Both the position numbers and the translations under genes were made by a program. This document shows positions 46,039 to 52,261 of a DNA stretch of 64,000 bases, in pieces. The notes under the pieces were generated by a model, which saw only the letters and a program-made list of their open reading frames with translations, did not search any database and had not been told where the DNA came from. Every line of letters begins with the position of its first letter. The first letter of the stretch is position 1. Origin of the DNA: Acidobacteriaceae bacterium (GTDB lineage: Bacteria > Acidobacteriota > Terriglobia > Terriglobales > Acidobacteriaceae); assembly GCA_003151335.1 (NCBI GenBank), contig PLXE01000047.1, positions 62,001 through 126,000 of the forward strand. Reading direction: 5' to 3'.

Positions 46039-46964
46039 GCAGCGCCACCCAGCCGCTGGCTGTACCACGCGAAGGATTGGCCGCGCTCGCGCGCGACTAT
46101 TCCGTCCTCATCAAAGCGCGGATCACCACGCTCATCGTGATGACCGCCTGGGCTGGCGCATATTTTGCCGCCGCCAAGTCCGGCGCCTCGTTGCTCTCGT
46201 GGACGCTGCTGCACGCGCTGATCGGCATCGGCCTGGTCAGCGGGGGCACCGCCGCCATCAACGAAGTGGTCGAGCGCGACCTCGATGCGCTGATGCGCCG
46301 CACCTCCGGGCGTCCGCTGGTCACCGGCAGCATGGGCCTGATGCACGCGTCCGTGGTCGCCTTCGGCATGACCATCGGTGGCGTGCTCTATCTGTGGGCA
46401 ACCACCAACTGGCTCACCGCGGTGCTGACAGCGCTCACCTCCGTCAGCTATCTCACGGTGTACACGCCGATGAAGCGCGTGCACCCCATCTGCACGTTTC
46501 TCGGCGCGTTTCCCGGCGCCATGCCTCCCGTGCTGGGCTGGACGGCGATTCGCGGACGCCTCGACCCGGAAGCCTTCGTCCTGTTCGCGATTCTGTTTTT
46601 CTGGCAGTTCCCGCACTTTCATTCCATCGCGTGGCTCTACCGCGAGGACTACGAGAACGCGCGTATCCGCATGTTGCCGGTCGTGGAGAGTGATGGCCGC
46701 TCCACCGCCTTGGCCATCATGATGTACGCCCTCGCGCTTGTGCCGGTATCGCTCGCGCCCACCCTGATGGGAATGGCGGGATGGACCTACTTCGCCGGCG
46801 CGCTGTTGCTGGGCGGCGGCATGTTGTGGTTCAGCCTGCGCATGTGGACGATGAAGCTCACGCCCGCCGATCCCGCATCGAAGTCGCGCGCGCGTCACGT
46901 GCTGCAAGCTTCGGTGATTTACCTTCCACTGCTGTTCGCGCTGATGATGCTCAATCGCGCGTAG
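46035..46964 (+). CDS. ctaB: Protohaem IX farnesyltransferase
   Basis: A 309-aa UbiA-family prenyltransferase making haem O. The first Asp-rich motif is INEVVERDLDALMRRTSGRP, the YTPMKR motif follows, and the second Asp-rich region is YREDYENARIRMLPVV. Eight or nine membrane spans are predicted. The ATG overlaps the ctaA stop. The last eight codons and stop are duplicated at 47341, outside the gene. Confidence 0.96.
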   Translation: MSSATQPLAVPREGLAALARDYSVLIKARITTLIVMTAWAGAYFAAAKSGASLLSWTLLHALIGIGLVSGGTAAINEVVERDLDALMRRTSGRPLVTGSMGLMHASVVAFGMTIGGVLYLWATTNWLTAVLTALTSVSYLTVYTPMKRVHPICTFLGAFPGAMPPVLGWTAIRGRLDPEAFVLFAILFFWQFPHFHSIAWLYREDYENARIRMLPVVESDGRSTALAIMMYALALVPVSLAPTLMGMAGWTYFAGALLLGGGMLWFSLRMWTMKLTPADPASKSRARHVLQASVIYLPLLFALMMLNRA

Positions 46965-46979
46965 GGGAGGGCAGTCAGC
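46940..46979 (+). repeat. 40-bp direct repeat, copy 1 (ctaB 3' end)
   Basis: GCTGATGATGCTCAATCGCG onward, spanning the end of ctaB and 15 nt after it, recurs at 47341-47380 with 37 of 40 bases identical. The DNA between the copies is made of dispersed repeats. Confidence 0.85.
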
Positions 46980-47001
46980 ACTCAGCCGTCAGCAGATTGG
47001 C

Positions 47002-47093
47002 GCTGTCATCGTGAGCGAGGATGCGTTCGCCATGGCGAACGCGTCCGAGTCGAAGAGCCTGCCCCGAGCGAAGCCGAGGGGACCCCTATAGCG
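47002..47093. repeat. GTCATCsTGAGCGAGG family repeat with internal palindrome
   Basis: GCTGTCATCGTGAGCGAGG is followed by the palindrome GCGTTCGCCATGGCGAACGC and then CGAGTCGAAGAGCCTG and GAGGGGACCCCTATAGC. The same start and end occur at 40090-40171. A further fragment, TTTGTCATCCCGACCGAGG, is at 47419-47437. The 487 nt from ctaB to the next ORF consist almost wholly of such elements. Confidence 0.7.
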
Positions 47094-47121
47094 GCACAAA
47101 CCACTGCTTCACGAGCGCCCC

Positions 47122-47305
47122 GGGCGCGAAAGATGATAGCCCACCGTTTCACCGGGGTCCCCAACTCGCGCCGCTGTTGCGTGAGTTGGGGTGGTTGAAC
47201 GGTGGGTGGGCGTGAAGAAGAGAGTTGAGTCCCCCGGGGACGGCACAGGATTCTGTCTTAGCGCTTGCCCCGCCCTAGCCAAAAGCAGGCTAGAACGGGG
47301 CACCC
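47122..47305 (+). repeat. Repeat A, copy 1 (interrupted)
   Basis: The element runs GGGCGCGAAAGATGATAGCC ... to TAGAACGGGGCACCC and is the reverse complement of 50028-50163. In the other copy, CCCACCGTTTCAACGGTGGG is an intact hairpin. Here that hairpin is split at its loop by 47 nt of element B. It includes a CCCGCCCTAGCCAAAAGCAGGCTAG segment (two parts joined) that also forms a stem. Confidence 0.8.
47151..47197. repeat. Palindromic element B inserted inside repeat A
   Basis: ACCGGGGTCCCCAACTCGCG...GCGTGAGTTGGGGTG is a hairpin like those at 15064 and 56978. It occupies exactly the loop of the CCCACCGTTTC/AACGGTGGG hairpin of repeat A. Confidence 0.75.
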
Positions 47306-47340
47306 AAGGTTAATTAGGAGGTGGTAGGATGGGGCGCCCG

Positions 47341-47380
47341 GCTGATGATGCTCAATCGCGCGTAGGTGAGAGCGGTCAGC
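47341..47380 (+). repeat. 40-bp direct repeat, copy 2
   Basis: A near-exact copy of the ctaB 3' end (46940-46979), including the stop codon, but not attached to any ctaB coding sequence. A degenerate GTCAGCTATCAACTGTCGGC tract follows. Confidence 0.85.
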
Positions 47381-47451
47381 TATCAACTGTCGGCTATCGG
47401 CTATCAAATCGCACCCACTTTGTCATCCCGACCGAGGTCTAGAATTGCAAT

Positions 47452-47802
47452 ATGCCGGTAAAAGCACAGCAGCGGATGTCCCCGAAATACTATCTTGCAA
47501 CGTATATCGTGATTGACGGGAATCATGAGCATAGTGGTCACCTCCTGATTATCGCCTTCAATGAGGAGGAAGCACGGTCATTCGCTGACTCACTCACGCA
47601 TGATTACGACAGCGGCGATGGATGCGACTATGAGCATCCCTGGTCGTATGGCGATGGCACAACAGCATCCAAGCTGAGCGTGGTGCACGAGGTGAGCGCG
47701 GAGCAATTCAACTTCGTCAAGGAAGCTATGGCTTCGCTGGTTTACGACACCAAGATTGGACACATGACGGAGCTCACCAATGGTCTAGGGTCTATCATGT
47801 AA
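47452..47802 (+). CDS. Hypothetical protein, 116 aa
   Basis: A small acidic protein starting MPVKAQQRMSPKYYLATYIV. LLIIAFNEEEARSFADSLTH suggests an alpha/beta fold, and a Asp/Gly/His/Cys-rich stretch (YDSGDGCDYEHPWSYGDG) follows. No signal or membrane segment. I do not recognise a family. It is convergent with the DUF2075 gene, and both lie between the inverted copies of repeat A, with GC lower than the neighbours. Confidence 0.55.
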   Translation: MPVKAQQRMSPKYYLATYIVIDGNHEHSGHLLIIAFNEEEARSFADSLTHDYDSGDGCDYEHPWSYGDGTTASKLSVVHEVSAEQFNFVKEAMASLVYDTKIGHMTELTNGLGSIM

Positions 47803-47876
47803 GTAATTGTGTCGCTGCCGAACGTACTTCTGCCAAAAGCGGGGCGCAAACATTATCTACGTCGGTTGCGTTTTGC

Positions 47877-50012
47877 TCACTTCGGCTGCGAGATATGCAC
47901 CTCTTGTACACCACAGTCGATAAGAAACTGTGAAGTGGAAGCTAGTTCTTGGTGCATGCGCGACGTATCTTCTGCATTCGGTTCGGGAATATAAAGGATC
48001 ATTCCTTGGCGGGCCCGAGTTAGCAAAACTCTATATCCATTTACGCGAAACTGATGCTTCCGCTTGTTGTTGTTTGGTTTCCAACCTTTTCCGTTAAAGT
48101 TGAGGCTAGCCCACTTGTTTTCCGCCCAAACAAGATCCTCTCCCCAACAGAGGCCAACCCAGTCCAGTTCTAAACCTTGCACCTCAAATTGAGTTGCCGC
48201 CACCTCCAACCTTGAGGACGCCCGTACGTCGTGGCAATGCTTGTGATCGCACCCGACCTCATCGCATGTATCGCGATCTAGAAACCAGCGCTCCCATTCG
48301 AAATCCCGGTGGAAGCCGAAGGCCGTTTCAATGCCATCTGCTCTCAACCGCGAAGCAGAGGCGCTAGCCACAAGACCTGCCCTGGTAAAGCCTCTCCTTT
48401 TTCCCTGCAACCAAGCGCGAGCGGTTGCAAGTCTTCTGGCAAGAACAGGTGGATACTCCATGCCGGTTGCAATCTGCTTGGCCACGTTATGGTTCCCGTT
48501 AAGCACGGCGTCGACCCACTCCGACATGTGTTCTGCCCGTATAGACCTGTTGCTGACCTCAAGATGAAATTGCGGGACAGCTTTGATTCTGTTGGGAAAT
48601 GGGTCTCCTTCTCGAAATAGTAGGAATGGACCCTCCGCTTTCTTGGCCAGCACTTCAGGAGATGCATAAACTTGCCATTCTGGAAACGAGCGTAGAGCCG
48701 TTCCCCACTCGGCCAAACCCGCCTCGCCCCGATTTATCTCCTGCCCGCCACCTATCAAGCACACCAGTACAGCCCACTCCCCATGACGACTCATCACGTC
48801 GAGCATCATGTGTGCCTCGGAAACTTCCGGTCGTTTGGCTCGTTTGTTCTGCTCAGCGTCCCAAGCCCGTTGAGCCTCATCGAAAACAATGACACGCTGG
48901 GCAGGAATGGAATCGCTTTCATGGTAGTGTTCATCAGCGAACCGATGAACACTCTGAACAAAAGACTGTACGGATATCTCCGCAGCGCGCCGGGTAACTG
49001 GCTTACCTGAACTCCGAGACCGTTGTGTAACATCGCGAATCAAAGCTTCTCGAATGATTTTTACGAGGGGACCGTTCCCCGACAGAAAAGCGCTATCATC
49101 TCGAAGCTCCTTTCGATGAACTGCGTTAAGCCCAACCAGGGTTTTGCCTGCGCCTGGCACTCCGGTAACAAAGCAGATCAGCTTCTTGCCATTTGTGCGA
49201 GCTTCGATAACGGCTTCAACCAGAGCGCTGGTTGCCCGATCGAGATCTTCCTGCGCTGCGCACGCGTGCCCAATTTCAAACACCTCCATTTCTGAATACA
49301 GCTTGACGGCAGCTTCAATGATTGGCGGAATCGGCCGAAAGCGCCCCTTGTCCCATGCCTCCGCGTTGATAGGGTCCGCATCAGACGTGCAATTCTCTCG
49401 TTCGGTAGAAATAAGCGCTCGGCCGACATCTTTGCTGGACGCAATGCGACAAGGCCGAATTACTTCATCGGCGAACGGACGAATGCCACCACTCGCGATA
49501 TGTCCGTCGGAAATGACGAGCGGCACGATGATCCGCTTAGCACTGGGCTCATGAAAACAGGCTAAGTAAATCGCATAATCGTCCACCTGACGCTCTGCGG
49601 CGGTTGGGGCGTGTCCGGTTTTGGTTTCGATCGCCACGATCACGTCGTTCATTAACAGCACTGCATCGATGCGCTTCCCTACCCTTGGTATTGGATACTC
49701 GAGCAATATCTCGTAATCAGCCGCCCTAGGGACACTGGCTATAAGCTCGGCACACCCATTCATCAGTGTCGGTAATTGCAGCCTCCAGGCCTCAACCGCC
49801 TCTGGAGCGAGCTGGAATTTCGCAGAGCCATTAGCCACTGCTAGATCACCCAAGATGCTAGAAACGGACTCTTGGACGAACCGATGAAGGGGGGGCCCGA
49901 TAGAAGGCAGGCATCGCAGCCAGGATGCCAGGTATGTGCAGAATGGTCCAGTGCCTTTTTCCGGGCACAATAAAAGGGAAGAGCCGGGTGCCCCGGCCAA
50001 GCGGAGATACAC
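47877..50012 (-). CDS. DUF2075 helicase-like protein with PD-(D/E)xK nuclease-like N-terminus
   Basis: Up to 711 aa. The N-terminal region has RIDAVLLMNDVIVAIETKTG, a D...ExK nuclease-like motif. The DUF2075 (Schlafen-group-3-like) NTPase follows: Walker A GVPGAGKTLVG near residue 284, Walker B VIVFDEAQRAWD, LIGGGQEINRGEAGL, then FEVQGLELDWVG and YRVLLTRARQGMILYIP. The domain probably starts near RFVQESVSSILGDLA (about residue 47). No ATG lies just before it, and the first ~40 codons read through repeat-like DNA, so the true start is uncertain. GC is visibly lower than in the neighbours. Likely nucleic-acid processing, plausibly phage defence. Confidence 0.8.
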   Translation of the reverse strand: MYLRLAGAPGSSLLLCPEKGTGPFCTYLASWLRCLPSIGPPLHRFVQESVSSILGDLAVANGSAKFQLAPEAVEAWRLQLPTLMNGCAELIASVPRAADYEILLEYPIPRVGKRIDAVLLMNDVIVAIETKTGHAPTAAERQVDDYAIYLACFHEPSAKRIIVPLVISDGHIASGGIRPFADEVIRPCRIASSKDVGRALISTERENCTSDADPINAEAWDKGRFRPIPPIIEAAVKLYSEMEVFEIGHACAAQEDLDRATSALVEAVIEARTNGKKLICFVTGVPGAGKTLVGLNAVHRKELRDDSAFLSGNGPLVKIIREALIRDVTQRSRSSGKPVTRRAAEISVQSFVQSVHRFADEHYHESDSIPAQRVIVFDEAQRAWDAEQNKRAKRPEVSEAHMMLDVMSRHGEWAVLVCLIGGGQEINRGEAGLAEWGTALRSFPEWQVYASPEVLAKKAEGPFLLFREGDPFPNRIKAVPQFHLEVSNRSIRAEHMSEWVDAVLNGNHNVAKQIATGMEYPPVLARRLATARAWLQGKRRGFTRAGLVASASASRLRADGIETAFGFHRDFEWERWFLDRDTCDEVGCDHKHCHDVRASSRLEVAATQFEVQGLELDWVGLCWGEDLVWAENKWASLNFNGKGWKPNNNKRKHQFRVNGYRVLLTRARQGMILYIPEPNAEDTSRMHQELASTSQFLIDCGVQEVHISQPK

Positions 50013-50027
50013 GCAAATCCCAAATCT

Positions 50028-50163
50028 GGGGTGCCCCGTTCTAGCCTTCTTTTGGCTAGGGCGGGGCCAGCGCTAAAACAGAATCCTGTGTCGTCCCCGG
50101 GGGCTCGACCCTCTTTTTCATTCCACCCACCGTTGAAACGGTGGGCTATCATCTTTCGCGCCC
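50028..50163 (-). repeat. Repeat A, copy 2 (uninterrupted, inverted)
   Basis: The reverse complement matches 47122-47305 along its whole length, apart from the 47-nt element B insertion and scattered substitutions. CCACCCACCGTTGAAACGGTGGG is the intact hairpin on the plus strand. With copy 1 it forms a pair of inverted repeats around the two genes between them. A hypothetical minus-strand frame across it (49841-50233) is only translated repeat. Confidence 0.8.
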
Positions 50164-50458
50164 GAGGCGCTGGCGTATGCGTCCAGATGCCGCCATTCCC
50201 GTTCCGGGAGGATGCGCAAAATAGGAGCGGCAATTGCTACTTTCGTAACTTGACCGCATTGCCGACCCGACCCATACTTTGCTTGTAGGGCGGGATCCGC
50301 CGCGCCCGGCGCTCCTGCCCATTTGTGTTTATGGAGAAGCAGTTGTCAGTAGTCAGTAGCCAGTTGCCAGTACCCACCCTGTCGCCAAAACAAGGCGACA
50401 AGGGTGGGGCACCCGCACGCAAGTTCATTCAAGATCGACTACAAGTCCTTATTCCGCA

Positions 50459-50598
50459 ATACTTTGCCTGCAAGTTACCTGGAATCAATACTTTACATGG
50501 GTCCGCTCAAAGTATTAAAAACATGGAACTTACGGATGACAGTAACTCTAATGCAATCAATACTTTGCAGGCAAAGTATTCATACTAAATACTTTACT
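50459..50598. repeat. Array of AATACTTTGC half-sites and palindromes
   Basis: Two palindromes and three single half-sites lie within 140 nt. AATACTTTGC-CT-GCAAGTTACC is at 50459-50480, AATACTTTAC at 50488-50497, inverted CAAAGTATT at 50509-50517, the perfect AATACTTTGC-AG-GCAAAGTATT at 50560-50581, and AATACTTTAC at 50589-50598. The array is AT-rich in a GC-rich background and ends 23 nt before the ATG of the next gene. The upstream part of the gap, 50164-50458, holds a GTCAGTAGTCAGTAGCCAGT tract and no gene. Confidence 0.8.
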
Positions 50599-50621
50599 GG
50601 AGGGGGAGGGGGGTAGTACTT

Positions 50622-51077
50622 ATGGGTCTCACAGCTATTGAGGATGTCACGCCGGAGGGTCCGGCCGACGGTCGAGAGAATACGCCAAGTCTGCCACTGG
50701 GCGACGAGGCTGAATTCTCGCTGGCAATCTGCGAGCACATCAGGCCAAGCGGGACGCGCTGCGGCATGCTCGCCTTACGCGATCAGAAGTTTTGCTATTA
50801 CCACGCGAAGGTGCGCGAGACTGTACCCAAGAACAACCTGTTCGTCTTCCTGGCGAATCCGGGCCGCAAAGAGAATGACCCTAACGACGCGTTCGAGTTT
50901 CCATATCTGGAGGACGCGGCTGCGGTGCAGATTGGGTTCATGCAGTTCATCTATGGCGTCGCGCAGCAGCGGATTGAGGAGTGGCGGGCGAGGATGATTC
51001 TGTCGGCTTTGCACGGCGCAGCGGCCAACCTGAGGCTGATGGATGCAGCGACGGCATCGTGCGAAAAAAAACAGTAG
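50622..51077 (+). CDS. Acidobacterial hypothetical protein with Cys/His cluster
   Basis: A 151-aa protein. CEHIRPSGTRCGMLALRDQK followed by FCYYH gives a C-x-H...C...C...H arrangement (residues about 38-61) that could bind zinc. The C-terminal half is helical, with EDAAAVQIGFMQFIYGVAQQ and MILSALHGAAANLRLMDAA. Proteins of this layout recur in acidobacterial genomes, as I recall, but have no assigned function. It lies just after the AATACTTTGC array, which may be its operator. Confidence 0.65.
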   Translation: MGLTAIEDVTPEGPADGRENTPSLPLGDEAEFSLAICEHIRPSGTRCGMLALRDQKFCYYHAKVRETVPKNNLFVFLANPGRKENDPNDAFEFPYLEDAAAVQIGFMQFIYGVAQQRIEEWRARMILSALHGAAANLRLMDAATASCEKKQ

Positions 51078-51221
51078 TCACTAGCCAGTAGTCAGTTAGG
51101 AAGAGCGCAAGGAAGCGAGATGAGAGCGCTGATGAGACAAGAACCGCAGGTCCCTCCGCTCGGGCTGACCTTCACCCCAACTCGCCTTCGCGGCGTAATA
51201 CAATCGTCTTTGGCTTCCCAC

Positions 51222-52232
51222 ATGGCAACTTCTGAAACCATCGATCATCCGGCTGCAACCAACTCTGGCGATACTGCAGCGGCTGTGATCCAGCTCCAGG
51301 AACTCCGCCACCAGTACGGAGATCGGACCGCGCTGGCGGGCGTTTCCTTCGACGTGCGTGCCGCCGAGATTTTCGGGCTGCTCGGCCCCAACGGCAGCGG
51401 CAAGACCACGACCTTCCGCATCCTTTCGACCCTGATGGTGCCCTCGGGCGGACGCGCCCTGATCATGGGCCACGATGTGGCGCGCCAGCCTGCCCTGGTG
51501 CGCCGCTCGATCGGCGTCGTCTTCCAGGAGAAGAGCATCGACATCAAGCTGTCGGCGCAAGAGAACCTGATGCTGGTCGGCCATGTTTACGGCTTGCGCG
51601 GCGCCGCGCTGAAGAAGCGCGTCCGCGAAATGCTGGAGCGGGTTGGTCTCGCCGACCGCGCCAAAGAAAAAGCGGAGACCTTTTCCGGCGGCATGCAGCG
51701 GCGGCTCGAACTGGCCAAGGGACTGCTGCACCATCCCTCGGTGTTGCTGCTGGACGAGCCCACCACCGGACTCGATCCGGGCGCGCGCCGCGATTTGTGG
51801 CAGTACTTGCACATTCTGCGTGACGAAGAACGCGTGACCGTGCTGGTCACCACTCACCTGATGGAAGAAGCCGAGGGCTGCGATCGCCTGGCGATTTACG
51901 CCAACGGCAGCGTCGTCGCGTTGGGCACGCCCGCTGAATTGAAGAGCGAGATCGGTGGCGACGTCATACTGCTGGAGTCGGAACAGCCCGATTCACTGGC
52001 GCAACGCATCGCGCAGCGCTTCGGATTACAACCCACGGTGCTGGATCATCGGGTGCGTCTGGAAATCGAGGCCGGACACCGCTTCGTTACCGACGTGGTC
52101 GAGGCATTCCCGGGCGAGATCGAAGGCGTCTCCGTGCACAAGCCGAGCCTGGAAGATGTGTTCATCCGCCGCACCGGCCACCGCTTCTGGACCGAAGAGA
52201 ACGACGGCAGCGCCAAAGGCGACGCGAAATAG
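51222..52232 (+). CDS. ABC transporter ATP-binding protein (DrrA-like)
   Basis: A 336-aa ATPase from MATSETIDHP at 51222 (the frame from 51120 runs through repeat). Walker A GPNGSGKTT, Q-loop VVFQEKSID, signature FSGGMQRRLELAKGL and Walker B VLLLDEPTTGLDP are all present. The C-terminal extension (LEDVFIRRTGHRFWTEEND) is DrrA/NodI-like. Its ABC-2 permease partner is probably the gene at 54923, now separated by an inverted gene and a MITE-like element. The substrate is unknown; the module sits with haem-A genes. Confidence 0.93.
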   Translation: MATSETIDHPAATNSGDTAAAVIQLQELRHQYGDRTALAGVSFDVRAAEIFGLLGPNGSGKTTTFRILSTLMVPSGGRALIMGHDVARQPALVRRSIGVVFQEKSIDIKLSAQENLMLVGHVYGLRGAALKKRVREMLERVGLADRAKEKAETFSGGMQRRLELAKGLLHHPSVLLLDEPTTGLDPGARRDLWQYLHILRDEERVTVLVTTHLMEEAEGCDRLAIYANGSVVALGTPAELKSEIGGDVILLESEQPDSLAQRIAQRFGLQPTVLDHRVRLEIEAGHRFVTDVVEAFPGEIEGVSVHKPSLEDVFIRRTGHRFWTEENDGSAKGDAK

Positions 52233-52261
52233 CCGTCGCGCGCAGATTAGTGTGTTCGCCA

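Noticed and set aside
45252-46907. 551-codon minus-strand frame
   Set aside because: Antisense to ctaA and ctaB, Gly/Arg/His-rich without domain features.
49841-50233. 130-codon minus-strand ORF over repeat A
   Set aside because: Translation of repeat DNA, with stretches such as AHRFNGG that come from the CCCACCGTT hairpin; no independent coding evidence.
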